DNA of 64,000 nucleotides from Pseudolysinimonas_A sp039912695 (GCF_039912695.1 NZ_JBDSPJ010000004.1:1-64000), one strand, 5' to 3'. Positions 1-8,761 are shown, counted from the stretch's first letter. The notes: a model not told the origin generated them from the sequence alone. Made by a program: numbers and translations.

Positions 1-5
1 AGGGC

Positions 6-27
6 GGTTTCAAGCGGTGGAAGCAAC
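6..27 (+). repeat. IS30-type left terminal inverted repeat
   Basis: The 22 bases pair with 1215-1236 as an inverted repeat (17 of 22 identical). The repeat contains the transposase stop codon at 10-12. Confidence 0.75.
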
Positions 28-1191
28 AGGGGCTCTCCCTGTGTTCGAGAGTAGCTCGCTGAGCAGGCCGGCTGGCGTTCTGCGTCCGAGTGTTTTGCGG
101 GGTCGCTCGTTGAGTTCGGTGGCGACGTCGAGAAGGTGCCGGGCACTGTGGGCGTTCAGATCGGTGCCTTTCGGGAAGTACTGCCTTAAGAGCCCGTTCA
201 TGTTCTCGTTTGATCCGCGTTGCCAAGGGGAGTGTGGATCGCAGAAGAAGATCGGAACTCCAGTGGCTTTGGTGATTTCAACGTGCCTGGCCATCTCGGT
301 TCCTTGATCCCACGTCAACGACCGCCGCAGCTGAATGGGCAGAACGTTGAGGGCGCGAATCAGGGCGTCACGCAGCGCCGGCGCGCTGTGACCGTTCGGC
401 AGCTGAACCAAGACCACGAACCGGGTAGTGCGTTCCACGAGCGTGACGACCGCGGATCCAGAGGCCGAACCGACGATGAGGTCACCCTCCCAGTGCCCCG
501 CAACCAGTCGGCCGGTGGCCTCTGCGGGCCGCTCGCTCAGTAGAACTTTGTCTCGGATGCGACCTGGAGAAACGAGATGTAAACCGCGTGGTTTCCGGGC
601 CGAGCGGCCCCGCCTCAGGTGACGGTGCAGACGCAATCCCACGTATCCGCGGCCCTGAACGAACAAGCTCTGATAGATCGTCTCGTGCGATACCTGCAGT
701 TCTGGCCGGCCGGCGAATACCACAGCGAGGTCATCGCTGATCTGCTGCGGACTCCAATTCTTTCGAAGCCGTTCCTCGACAACTGCCGCCAGTTCTCTTT
801 CATCGAGCCTGCCCGGTTTGGGGCGGCACGCTCTGATCTCCGACCGTTTCTGCGCAGCATACGGCCGGTAAGAACCAGTCGACGGGTGTGCGTTTCGGCG
901 CAGCTCGCGACTGATCGTCGAAGCGGCCCGGCCCAGATCCCGAGCGATCTCCCGTACGCTTGCGCCGCTCACGCTCAGATCCGCCACTCTCAGCCGTTCA
1001 TCCAGTCCGAGGTAGCGTCCGGACGACGCGACCTTCGGAACAGGTATTCGTCCGCCGGCAGCCTTGATCCACCGGTATCCCTGCTTACGATTCACTCCAA
1101 TAGATTCACACGCGGCCGACGCCGACAGACCTTCTCGAACCCGATCCCAGAACGCATTCTCGCGATCGTTCAGAACTACTCTCGACGCCAT
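10..1191 (-). CDS. IS30-family transposase
   Basis: This is a DDE transposase that catalyses cut-and-join movement of its own element. The protein has 393 residues, the usual length for the family. An N-terminal helix-turn-helix of the IS30 type is visible at about residues 76-100 (ASVREIARDLGRAASTISREL). The catalytic core shows D237 in HWEGDLIVG, D295 in WDQGTEM and E329 in QRGSNENMNG. The reading frame is open further upstream to 1242, but that would run beyond the right inverted repeat. The ATG at 1191 is preceded by a GAGG ribosome-binding site and is preferred. No frameshift or internal stop is present. Confidence 0.93.
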   Translation of the reverse strand: MASRVVLNDRENAFWDRVREGLSASAACESIGVNRKQGYRWIKAAGGRIPVPKVASSGRYLGLDERLRVADLSVSGASVREIARDLGRAASTISRELRRNAHPSTGSYRPYAAQKRSEIRACRPKPGRLDERELAAVVEERLRKNWSPQQISDDLAVVFAGRPELQVSHETIYQSLFVQGRGYVGLRLHRHLRRGRSARKPRGLHLVSPGRIRDKVLLSERPAEATGRLVAGHWEGDLIVGSASGSAVVTLVERTTRFVVLVQLPNGHSAPALRDALIRALNVLPIQLRRSLTWDQGTEMARHVEITKATGVPIFFCDPHSPWQRGSNENMNGLLRQYFPKGTDLNAHSARHLLDVATELNERPRKTLGRRTPAGLLSELLSNTGRAPVASTA

Positions 1192-1214
1192 TCCAACCAC
1201 CTCACACAGCAGGT

Positions 1215-1236
1215 GTTGCAACGACCCCTTGAGACC
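1215..1236 (-). repeat. IS30-type right terminal inverted repeat
   Basis: This is the partner of the repeat at 6-27. The transposase ATG at 1191 begins 23 bases inside it, leaving room for a promoter that overlaps the repeat. Confidence 0.75.
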
Positions 1237-1252
1237 AATCAAGCCTCCGGAG

Positions 1253-2329
1253 TCACCAGGCCTCCAACCGCAGACCCAGCCACTCCGCGAGATCTTCGAT
1301 CTCGAGCCGCACGATCTCGTGTTCCTCAGGGTCGAACGGCAGCATCTCGTGCACCGCGTTCACCTTCAGCACCTCGCGTTTGCGGTCGACCTCCGCGTCG
1401 AGCTGCCCGATGAAGCGGTCGCCGAACAGGATCGGGTGCGCGAAGTAGCCGTAGATGCGCTGTGCCTTCGGTTTGAACTGTTCCAGCACGTACTCGAAGT
1501 CGAACAGCTCTTTGATAGCTGCCCGGTGAAAGAGCATCCCGTCATAGGGGCTGAGGAACGCGACCCGCCCGCCGGGGTCGTCGTCGAGGGCGGCGACCGC
1601 TTCGGGATCGACCCGCCACTTCCAGTCCGATCCTTCGACCGTCGCGGGTTCGCCCGCTGTGCCAACCGGAATCCACGGGGAGTTCTGCTTCGCGATGCCG
1701 TAGGAGCGCAGCCGCGCCTCGTTGAGAAGCTGCTCGGCTTCGGCCGTTTCATACACCGGGAGATTCTGCGGGTAGATGCGCTCGGCGAGATCCCAGCGGC
1801 GGTGGCGGCCCTCGCGACCGGCGATCGCCACCACCCCTTGCCGGGCCAAGAACTCGAGCATGATCCCGGTCTGGTTCGAACCTGACCAACCGTCCGGCGG
1901 GCGACTCACCTCGGCGATGTCCGGGATCTCGCTCGCGAACAACGGCCCCTCCGCCTTGAGCCGGGCAAGCACGTCGGCGCGGAACTTCGCGTTGGCCTCG
2001 AGCCACTCCTTCGTCGACGCACGGCGCGGCCAGGCGCGCATCGAAGTCTGCATCGGCGCCAGGCGCGAGATCGGGCGAAACGACCCGTCGAACTCGAAAA
2101 GCAGTCGGTCGCGCTCGACGGCCTTCGACAACTGTGCGGGTTCGTAGCCACGACCGAGGCGCGACCAGAGGATCGTGTGCTCGGCGGGGGCGATCGCGGT
2201 AGTCGGGTCAATCTTGATCGCGCCGAGGTCTTCGGCGATCTCCACGACATCCCCCGCCCGCTCGGCGTCGAGCCGCTGGGCTCGCACCGCGAGGCGCCGC
2301 GCCTCGTCGCGCGTCAGGTGGTGCGTCAC
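1253..2329 (-). CDS. YcaQ/AlkZ-like winged-helix DNA glycosylase family protein
   Basis: The 358-residue protein belongs to the HTH_42 (YcaQ/AlkZ) family, whose characterised members unhook interstrand DNA cross-links. The N-terminal helices and the block LGAIKIDPTTAIAPAEHT align by eye with the catalytic region. Known enzymes carry Q-x-D or Q-x-Q there; this protein has K39-I40-D41, so catalysis may differ. The GTG start at 2329 is supported by a TAGCCT -10 box at 2341-2336, six bases upstream, suggesting a leaderless transcript. The C-terminus is intact although an insertion sequence lies 16 bases downstream. Confidence 0.75.
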   Translation of the reverse strand: MTHHLTRDEARRLAVRAQRLDAERAGDVVEIAEDLGAIKIDPTTAIAPAEHTILWSRLGRGYEPAQLSKAVERDRLLFEFDGSFRPISRLAPMQTSMRAWPRRASTKEWLEANAKFRADVLARLKAEGPLFASEIPDIAEVSRPPDGWSGSNQTGIMLEFLARQGVVAIAGREGRHRRWDLAERIYPQNLPVYETAEAEQLLNEARLRSYGIAKQNSPWIPVGTAGEPATVEGSDWKWRVDPEAVAALDDDPGGRVAFLSPYDGMLFHRAAIKELFDFEYVLEQFKPKAQRIYGYFAHPILFGDRFIGQLDAEVDRKREVLKVNAVHEMLPFDPEEHEIVRLEIEDLAEWLGLRLEAW

Positions 2330-2377
2330 GGTTCGAGGCTAGTCAGGGGCGACGACGTTCACCACGAGAGAGACCGG

Positions 2378-2451
2378 TGCCCTCGCTGGGGTTCGAACCC
2401 AGACTGAAGCGATTTTAAGTCGCTCGCCTCTGCCAATTGGGCTACGAGGGC
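2378..2451 (-). tRNA. tRNA with UAA anticodon (Leu), short variable loop
   Basis: A cloverleaf folds over 74 bases: 7-bp acceptor stem (2445-2451 with 2379-2385), a 3-bp D stem with enlarged loop, a 5-bp anticodon stem with loop CTTAAAA, a 5-base variable loop TCAGT, and a perfect T arm with TTCGAAC loop. The anticodon is UAA, which reads the leucine codon UUA, and the discriminator base is A, as expected for leucine. CCA is not encoded. The odd point is the missing long variable arm that bacterial tRNA-Leu normally has. Confidence 0.85.
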
Positions 2452-2463
2452 GCGCTCGAAACC

Positions 2464-3786
2464 CTACGCCTTGGGACGCGAAGCGAACTCTTCGAAGGCA
2501 GCCCGCGGCACATCCCGAGCAGGGATGCCGACCAGGTCGCGGCGCACCAGGAAGTTGATGATCCAGTTGCCGAAGACGCGGATCTTGCGCTCCCACATCG
2601 GCATCGCGAACCCGTGGTAACCGCGGTGCATGAACCAGGCGATGAGGCCCTTGAACGCGATCGGGCCGCTCTGGAAGACGCCGTAGTACAGACCGATGCC
2701 GGCCACAGCACCCTGGTTGTTGTGGCGGTACTCACGCGGCGCTTCACCGCGCAGGTCTGCGACGAGGTTCTTCGCGAGGAGCTTGCCCTGACGCACGGCG
2801 TGCTGCGCGTTCGGAACGCAGTAACCGCCCGGTCCGGGAGTCTTCGAGATGTCGGGTACTGCCGCGACGTCGCCAGCTCCCCAGGCATCAGCTACGACTC
2901 CGGCGTCGTTGACGACGCGCAGGTCGGTCTGAACGCGGAGTCGACCGCGATCGTCGATCGGAAGATCGGTTCCGCGCACCACCGGGTTGGCCATGACGCC
3001 CGCGGTCCACATGATGGTGTCCGACTCGAACTTCTCGCCCGTCGAAAGCTCGACGACCCCTCCAACGGCGCTCGCGAGCTGGGTGTCGAGGTGCACGGTG
3101 GCGGCGCGCTGGGCGAGGTTCTTGATCACCCAGAGGCTGGTCTTGAGCGACACCTCGGGCATGATGCGGCCCGCCGCCTCGATGAGGTGAAAGTGCGTGT
3201 CGTCGATCGTGAGGTTGCGGTACTGCCGCAGCAGCGCCGAAGCGTAGGAGCGCAGTTCGCCGAACAGCTCGATGCCCGCAAATCCTCCACCGACGACCAC
3301 GAAGGTCAGCAGCCGCTGACGTTCCGGCCCGGCCGGCAGATTGGATGCCCGGGCAAAGCAGTCGGCGACACGGTCGCGGATCGCGATGGCCTCTTCGATG
3401 TTCTTAAGGCCGATCGCCTCGTCGGCAACACCCGGGATCGGGAAGGTGCGCGAGACGGCGCCGGCGGTGACGACGATGGTGTCGTAGTCGATCTCCCACG
3501 ACTCTCCGACCGGCGGGGTCACGGTGACCTTCTTCGCGGCGTGGTCGACCTTACTCACGCTCGCGGTGATGACGGTGGTCTTTGTGAGGTGACGGCGGTG
3601 TGAGACGACAGCGTGCCGGGGTTCGATGGACCCTGCCGCGACCTCGGGGAGGAAGGGCTGGTAGGTCATGTACGGCAACGGGTCGATGATGGTGACCTGC
3701 GCCTCGCCACGGGCGAGCTGCTTTTGCAGCTTTTTGGCCGTGTAGAAGCCGGCGTAGCCGCCGCCGACGATCAGGATCTTGCGCAC
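2464..3786 (-). CDS. ndh: Type II NADH dehydrogenase (NDH-2)
   Basis: This flavoprotein passes electrons from NADH to menaquinone at the inner face of the membrane without pumping protons. The 440 residues match the family length. The FAD-binding GGGYAG lies at residues 8-13, the second nucleotide-binding GGGFAG at about 166-171, and the FAD motif GDVAAVPD followed by PNAQHAVRQG lies in the C-terminal half. YMTYQPFLPEVAAG is the conserved quinone-side segment. It lies directly downstream of the mycosin-like gene on the same strand with a 33-base gap and ends just before the tRNA gene. Confidence 0.92.
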   Translation of the reverse strand: MRKILIVGGGYAGFYTAKKLQKQLARGEAQVTIIDPLPYMTYQPFLPEVAAGSIEPRHAVVSHRRHLTKTTVITASVSKVDHAAKKVTVTPPVGESWEIDYDTIVVTAGAVSRTFPIPGVADEAIGLKNIEEAIAIRDRVADCFARASNLPAGPERQRLLTFVVVGGGFAGIELFGELRSYASALLRQYRNLTIDDTHFHLIEAAGRIMPEVSLKTSLWVIKNLAQRAATVHLDTQLASAVGGVVELSTGEKFESDTIMWTAGVMANPVVRGTDLPIDDRGRLRVQTDLRVVNDAGVVADAWGAGDVAAVPDISKTPGPGGYCVPNAQHAVRQGKLLAKNLVADLRGEAPREYRHNNQGAVAGIGLYYGVFQSGPIAFKGLIAWFMHRGYHGFAMPMWERKIRVFGNWIINFLVRRDLVGIPARDVPRAAFEEFASRPKA

Positions 3787-3819
3787 GATGTGAAAACTCC
3801 TCGCTGGAAGAACAACAAT

Positions 3820-5088
3820 CTACCGTGCCCGAGGGGGGCGAAATCGCCGCACCGCGGCAACGGTGAGTCCGCCCGCCACGAAAGCGAGAATGGCGAGCAC
3901 GAGCGCCGGAAGTCCGTACACCTGGAGGTTCGTGAGACGGGGGAGCAACGTCCCGGTTGGATCCGCAACGCCGTCCTCGGGAACAGCCTGCGGGGTCGGC
4001 TGGAAGGTGTCCGTCGGCTCCGGGGTCGCGGCCGCTGCCCGCCGGTTCACCCGGATCCAGTCAGCCAGGTCGCCCATCGGGTTCGCGGTCACCGTTGGCA
4101 CGTCGGCCGAGACCGCGGCGGCTGCGTCGACGTAGCCGAACCCGTAGGTGAAGTCGTCGCCAGGAGGGCCGGCATCCCGTGCTGTCGCGATCAGCCGGTT
4201 GATGACGTTCGCCGCATCTAGTTCGGGGTGCGCAGCCCGCACCAGCGCGACGATGCCCGCCACGATCGGCGTTGCGCCACTCGTGCCCGCCCAGGTAACG
4301 ACGCTTCCGCTCGGCGTGACCCCGACGAGCCCCTCGCTCGGAGCGGCGACCGCGATCGTGATCCCCTGCGACGAGGCCTTTGCCGAGGCGACGCCGTTGC
4401 GGTCAACGCCGCCGACCGTTAGCACTCCGGGCATGGTGGCCGGCGCGCCGACCTCCTCCGTACCGTTGCCCCGGTTGCCTGCCGCCGCGACCACGACCAC
4501 GTCGTGTTGTGCGGCGTAGAGAAACGCGGTATCCCACGAGGGCGGCCACTCGAGGGTGTTGCGGGTGAGCGACAGGTTGATCACGTCGGCACCGTGATCA
4601 ACGGCCCAGGTCACGGCATCCGCGACCTGGGTGTCGGAGTCGCGGGCGCCCGCGCCGAAACTCATCGAGATGGACAAAATGGATGCCTCCGGCGCCGATC
4701 CGATCACGCCTGTTCCCGCGCCGGTGCCGCGCCCCGCGAGCAGTGACGCGACCATCGTGCCGTGGGAGGGGAGGTCGCGGCCGACCGGGGTTCGACCGTC
4801 AGCTGCGCCCAGCCCCGAGAAGTCGGTGCCCCCCACGACCGCATCGCCAAGGTCGGCGACTCGGGCGACTCCTGTATCGATGATCGCAATCGTCACCCCG
4901 GCACCGCGGGTCACCGACCACGCGTCGCCGATGCCGTAATCGTCGAGCCAATACTCCTGGTCGCGCGCCGCGTCGTTCGGGCTTGCGTGGTCGGTCGCAA
5001 CAGCGGGTTCGGTCGGCACGGCGCGGCTGGATGCCGCGGGCGCCAGCACGGTGATCGCGACCAGCGCGACGGCGAGCAGCGCTCTCAT
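3820..5088 (-). CDS. Mycosin-like S8 serine protease, secreted and membrane-anchored
   Basis: This is a subtilisin-family protease of the type VII-secretion-associated mycosin (MycP) type, 422 residues. It has an N-terminal signal peptide (about 1-25), the catalytic triad D71 (IIDTG), H109 (SHGTMVASLLAG) and S270 (GTSGATPIVAG), and the oxyanion residue N205 (AAAGN). A proline-rich linker follows, and a C-terminal transmembrane helix ends in a basic tail, so the catalytic domain should face outward. The ATG at 5088 overlaps the stop of the DUF501 gene by four bases (ATGA), arguing for coupled translation; the longer upstream frame is rejected. No type VII secretion genes are in the window. Confidence 0.9.
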   Translation of the reverse strand: MRALLAVALVAITVLAPAASSRAVPTEPAVATDHASPNDAARDQEYWLDDYGIGDAWSVTRGAGVTIAIIDTGVARVADLGDAVVGGTDFSGLGAADGRTPVGRDLPSHGTMVASLLAGRGTGAGTGVIGSAPEASILSISMSFGAGARDSDTQVADAVTWAVDHGADVINLSLTRNTLEWPPSWDTAFLYAAQHDVVVVAAAGNRGNGTEEVGAPATMPGVLTVGGVDRNGVASAKASSQGITIAVAAPSEGLVGVTPSGSVVTWAGTSGATPIVAGIVALVRAAHPELDAANVINRLIATARDAGPPGDDFTYGFGYVDAAAAVSADVPTVTANPMGDLADWIRVNRRAAAATPEPTDTFQPTPQAVPEDGVADPTGTLLPRLTNLQVYGLPALVLAILAFVAGGLTVAAVRRFRPPRAR

Positions 5089-5603
5089 GCCGACCGAGCC
5101 GCGCCGGGGTCGGCACATTCGCACCGTTGTGGCGACCAGGCCGAAAGTTTCAGGGCCGCATCCCCGACGGGGTTGACCCCGGGACCCGCTGCGAGAGCGT
5201 GGCCGACGAGGGCATGCAGGCACTTCACCCGGTCGGGCATTCCCCCCGCCGAGTATCCGGCGATCTCGGGAACGATCTCGATGCTCTCGCGATCGGCCAG
5301 GTACGACTCGTGAGCCGCACGGTACGCGGCGGCCGCATCGGCATCCTCAAGCTGCGCCGCCAGAATCGGCATCATTCCGGTGGCTTCGAGGGTCGAGATC
5401 GCGGCCGTCGCCGCCGGATGCGACAGGTAGTACAGCGTCGGAAACGGCGTGCCGTCGTCGAGGCGCGGCTGGGTCGCGACGACAGTCGGATTGCCGCACA
5501 GGCACCGGGCGGCGATCCCGATCACACCGCGGGCAGGGCGACCGAGTTGTGCTGAGACGACCGAGATCTCGGCCGAGGTCGGCGCCGGAAAGGGCGGGCG
5601 CAT
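5085..5603 (-). CDS. DUF501 domain-containing protein
   Basis: The 172-residue cytoplasmic protein belongs to the DUF501 family, whose role is unknown. It has the conserved RPARGVIGIAARCLCGNP segment with two cysteines near residues 34-36 and a following PTLYYLSHP motif. In actinobacteria this gene almost always follows ftsB, as here, where the FtsB stop and this ATG overlap in TGATG. This association with an FtsB-type division protein hints at a role near cell division or wall growth, but that is inference. Its own stop overlaps the protease start. Confidence 0.85.
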   Translation of the reverse strand: MRPPFPAPTSAEISVVSAQLGRPARGVIGIAARCLCGNPTVVATQPRLDDGTPFPTLYYLSHPAATAAISTLEATGMMPILAAQLEDADAAAAYRAAHESYLADRESIEIVPEIAGYSAGGMPDRVKCLHALVGHALAAGPGVNPVGDAALKLSAWSPQRCECADPGAARSA

Positions 5604-6109
5604 CAGCCGCCCTGAGTGGGGCTGCCGACCTGACCGCCGTCGAGCTGGTCAGGGGTCGCGTCGGTGAGGCCCGCACGGTAGACGGTGTCGAGGAGTGCGT
5701 GCACCCAGTCGACTGTTCCGGTTTGGATGCTGCCGCTCACCGGCAGACCGTCAGGACTGCCCGTGGCCGGGTCGTCACCGATCACCAGAAACGTGATGTC
5801 CCCGGGATAGACGTAGTACAGCCGGTCGCGGGCTTGCGACTCAATGTAGGCAGGGTCGCTCCAGCGCGCGATCTCGCCATTCAATTCGTCGACACTCGTT
5901 TGAGCGTCGGTGAGCGATTTCTCGAGCTGAGCGATCTGCTGTTGCTGTTCCACAAAGGTCTTCAGATTCGGCGCCAGCACGACGAGCGCGCACACGACGA
6001 GCAGGAGCAGCGAGAGCGCAAAACCCGACATGCGGAAGTTGCGCAACCAGGCGGCCGCGCGTGACTCGGGTGCCATCGCGACCGGAATCTGTCGCTGCTT
6101 CCGGGCCAT
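5603..6109 (-). CDS. ftsB: FtsB/DivIC-type septum formation initiator
   Basis: This is a bitopic division protein: a cytoplasmic N-terminus rich in Arg/Lys, one transmembrane helix at about residues 29-48, a coiled coil (QQQQIAQLEKSLTDAQTSVDELNGEIA) and the family signature YYVYPGDITFLVI. FtsB-type proteins join FtsL and FtsQ in the septal complex. It has 168 residues, longer than E. coli FtsB, which is usual for actinobacteria. It lies 17 bases downstream of eno, the conserved order, and overlaps DUF501 by one base. Confidence 0.88.
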   Translation of the reverse strand: MARKQRQIPVAMAPESRAAAWLRNFRMSGFALSLLLLVVCALVVLAPNLKTFVEQQQQIAQLEKSLTDAQTSVDELNGEIARWSDPAYIESQARDRLYYVYPGDITFLVIGDDPATGSPDGLPVSGSIQTGTVDWVHALLDTVYRAGLTDATPDQLDGGQVGSPTQGG

Positions 6110-6126
6110 GCGTCAACGTTAAGTCG

Positions 6127-7419
6127 TTAGGCCTTCCAACGGGGGAAGGCGGACCGGCCGGCGTAGACCGCGGCGTCGCCCAACTCCTCTTCGATGCGCA
6201 GCAACTGGTTGTACTTCGCCACACGGTCGGTGCGTGCCGGGGCACCCGTCTTGATCTGACCGCCGTCAACCGCGACCGCGAGGTCGGCGATCGTGGTGTC
6301 TTCGGTCTCCCCGGAACGGTGAGACAGGATGGCGGTGTAGCCAGCGCGCTGGGCGAGAGCCACGGCATCCAGGGTCTCGGTCAGGGTGCCGATCTGGTTG
6401 ACCTTCACCAGGATCGAGTTCGCGACCTTGAGGTCGAGACCCTTCTGCAGACGCACCGGGTTGGTGACGAAGAGGTCGTCGCCGACGATCTGCACCTTGT
6501 CGCCGAGCTTTTCGGTGAGGTGCACGTAGCCGTCCCAGTCGTCTTCGGCCAGCGGGTCTTCGATCGTGGCGAGCGGGTAGTCCTTGACCAGCGCCTCCCA
6601 GAATTCGGTGAGCTGCTCACCCGACAACTTCTGCTTCTCGAACGAGTAGACGCCGTCGGCGAAGAACTCGGTCGCGGCGACGTCGAGGCCGAGCACGAAG
6701 TCGGTGCCGGCCTTGAAGCCTGCAGACCCGATCGCCTCGACGATGAAGTCGAGCGCGGCGCGCGCACCCGGGAGGTCAGGGGCGAAGCCGCCCTCGTCGC
6801 CGAGGCCGGTCGACAGGCCTTTCTTCTTCAGCAGACCCTTGAGCGTGTGGTACACCTCGGAGCCCCAGCGCAACGCGTCGGCGAAGGTGTCAGCCCCGAC
6901 CGGGATGACCATGAACTCCTGGATGTCGAGTGCGGTGTCGGCGTGAGCGCCACCGTTGATGATGTTCATCAGAGGCACCGGAAGGGTGTGCGCGTTCACG
7001 CCGCCGATGTAACGGAACAGCGGCAGGTCGACCGAATCGGCGGCAGCCTTCGCGACGGCGAGCGAAACGCCGAGGATCGCGTTCGCGCCCACTTTGCTCT
7101 TGTTGTCGGTGCCGTCAGCGGCGATCAGTTCGGCATCCACCAAGCGCTGGTCGGTCGCGTCGAAGCCTTCGATGGCCGGGCCGAGAATGTCGAGAACCCC
7201 GGCGACGGCCTTCAGAACACCTTTGCCGCCGTAGCGGTTCGGGTCTTCGTCGCGCAGCTCGTAGGCCTCGAACGCCCCGGTCGATGCACCCGACGGAACG
7301 GCAGCACGTGCGACGGTGCCGTCTTCGAGGAGTACCTCCACCTCGACGGTGGGGTTGCCTCGGGAGTCAAGAATCTCGCGAGCGCCGACGGCTTCGATAG
7401 CAGACAATTTTTCCTTCAT
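6127..7419 (-). CDS. eno: Enolase
   Basis: Enolase converts 2-phosphoglycerate to phosphoenolpyruvate in glycolysis. The 430 residues match the family. The N-terminus AIEAVGAREILDSRGNPTVEVEVLLEDG, the segment NIINGGAHADTALDIQEFMVIP, the EDPLAEDDWDG metal-site region and the signature ILVKVNQIGTLTETL with SHRSGETED are all intact. It is the first gene of an apparent eno-ftsB-DUF501-protease-ndh run on the minus strand. The hisS gene lies 37 bases upstream in the same direction. Confidence 0.98.
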   Translation of the reverse strand: MKEKLSAIEAVGAREILDSRGNPTVEVEVLLEDGTVARAAVPSGASTGAFEAYELRDEDPNRYGGKGVLKAVAGVLDILGPAIEGFDATDQRLVDAELIAADGTDNKSKVGANAILGVSLAVAKAAADSVDLPLFRYIGGVNAHTLPVPLMNIINGGAHADTALDIQEFMVIPVGADTFADALRWGSEVYHTLKGLLKKKGLSTGLGDEGGFAPDLPGARAALDFIVEAIGSAGFKAGTDFVLGLDVAATEFFADGVYSFEKQKLSGEQLTEFWEALVKDYPLATIEDPLAEDDWDGYVHLTEKLGDKVQIVGDDLFVTNPVRLQKGLDLKVANSILVKVNQIGTLTETLDAVALAQRAGYTAILSHRSGETEDTTIADLAVAVDGGQIKTGAPARTDRVAKYNQLLRIEEELGDAAVYAGRSAFPRWKA

Positions 7420-7456
7420 TCTGTTCGTGAGGGCTGGTGGCGTGCCCGCGTCGATC

Positions 7457-8761
7457 CTAAGGCTGGCTGGTTTGGGTCAGAGGACGCAGGTCGATGGATG
7501 CCGCGGTACTTCCGCCGGAAACGAACGCGAACCTGGTGAAGCCTTCGATCGCGAGGGCTTCGAGGGTGGGCTTGGTGTTCTTCGGACGCACAACGAGCCG
7601 CACCCGCGAGCCTTCGGCGATCAGAGCCGCTTTGAGGCTCATCAACTCCCCGAGTGGGACGTCGGCGTCGTGCAGCAGCGCAACGGCATCCGCCCCTTCC
7701 GCTGCGGTCAGGGTGACCAGGTCGACCAGGCGCTCGAACCCGAGCGAGAACCCGGTGGCGGGCACCTCCGTGCCGAGGAAGCGACCGATCATCCCGTCGT
7801 AGCGGCCGCCGCCGCCGAGCGAGTAGTCGACGCTCGGGTGCGCGAGTTCGAAGATCGGGCCGGTGTAGTACCCCATGCCCCGCACCAGGAAGGGATCGAA
7901 GCGCAGGAGGCTCGCATCGGGATCGGCACCGCGAGCCGCGAGCACAGCGTCACCGATCGCGACGAGCCCGGCGAGGGCGTCAGTGTTCGGGTTGGCGGGA
8001 AGAGCCTTGCGGATGGCGGCCTCACCGAAGGGCAAAAACTCCTTCGTCGTCGGGCGTCGGAAGAACTCTTCGAGCGCATCCACGGCGGCGGGAGTGACAC
8101 CCCGCTCGCGCAGTTCGGCGATGACGCCCGGCTGCGCGATCTTGTCGAGTTTGTCGATCGTGATCAGCACGCCGTCGAACTCGGACTCAGCAAACCCGAG
8201 GGTGGTGAGCATCCCGATCAAAAGTCGGCGGTCGTTGACGCGGATGAAGCCGTCGTTCAGACCGAGGGCATCGAGAGCGTCGAGACTTGCGACCAAAAGT
8301 TCAGCCTCGGCGAGTGGGCCCGGTTCGCCCAGGATGTCGATGTCGCACTGCACGAACTGGCGGTAGCGACCCTTCTGCGGGCGCTCGGCGCGCCACACCG
8401 GGGCGATTTGGATGGCGCGGAACACCGCCGGCAACTCCGCACGGTGCGAGGCGTAGAAGCGGGCCAGCGGCACGGTCAGATCGAAGCGCAGCCCGAGATC
8501 GGCAAGCTCGAGCGGTGCGGTCGCAGCCTGCAGGTCGTCGCGGGTCAGACCGCGTTTGAGGATGCCGTAGGCCAACTTCTCGTTGTCGCCGCCGAGGCCA
8601 GCGTGCAGGCGCTCGGAATCTTCGGCGACCGGAGTCTCAATCTCGTCGAATCCGTGCGCCCGATAGACGTCGCGGATGACGGTGAGGATCGCCTCACGGC
8701 GGGCTTTCTCGGCGGGGAGGAAGTCGCGCATCCCGCGGGGCGGGTTCACCTGCTGTGCCAC
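7457..8761 (-). CDS. hisS: Histidyl-tRNA synthetase
   Basis: This is a class II aminoacyl-tRNA synthetase that charges tRNA-His. The N-terminal NPPRGMRDFLPAEKARRE is typical, motif 2 is RPQKGRYRQFVQCDIDILG, and the histidine-binding loops include FLVRGMGYYTGPIFE and YSLGGGGRYDGMIGRF. Motif 3 follows as GFSLGFERLV. The 434 residues match the family. The start is GTG at 8761 (MAQQVNPPRG). It is divergent from the toxin-antitoxin pair, with 61 bases between them. Confidence 0.97.
   Translation of the reverse strand: MAQQVNPPRGMRDFLPAEKARREAILTVIRDVYRAHGFDEIETPVAEDSERLHAGLGGDNEKLAYGILKRGLTRDDLQAATAPLELADLGLRFDLTVPLARFYASHRAELPAVFRAIQIAPVWRAERPQKGRYRQFVQCDIDILGEPGPLAEAELLVASLDALDALGLNDGFIRVNDRRLLIGMLTTLGFAESEFDGVLITIDKLDKIAQPGVIAELRERGVTPAAVDALEEFFRRPTTKEFLPFGEAAIRKALPANPNTDALAGLVAIGDAVLAARGADPDASLLRFDPFLVRGMGYYTGPIFELAHPSVDYSLGGGGRYDGMIGRFLGTEVPATGFSLGFERLVDLVTLTAAEGADAVALLHDADVPLGELMSLKAALIAEGSRVRLVVRPKNTKPTLEALAIEGFTRFAFVSGGSTAASIDLRPLTQTSQP

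Larger units (their letters stand above)
6..1236 (-). mobile_element. IS30-family insertion sequence, complete
   Basis: A single transposase gene fills the element and both ends carry imperfect terminal inverted repeats: 6-27 on the left and 1215-1236 on the right match at 17 of 22 positions when one is reverse-complemented. The transposase stop codon lies inside the left repeat, which is typical of compact insertion sequences. The right end lies 16 bases from the stop codon of the neighbouring YcaQ-like gene, so insertion did not break that gene. Only five bases are visible to the left, so a target-site duplication cannot be confirmed. The two ends look intact, so the element may be functional. 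Confidence 0.85.

Noticed and set aside
1192..1242. N-terminal extension of the transposase frame
   Set aside because: It runs beyond the right inverted repeat; the ATG at 1191 has a ribosome-binding site inside the element.
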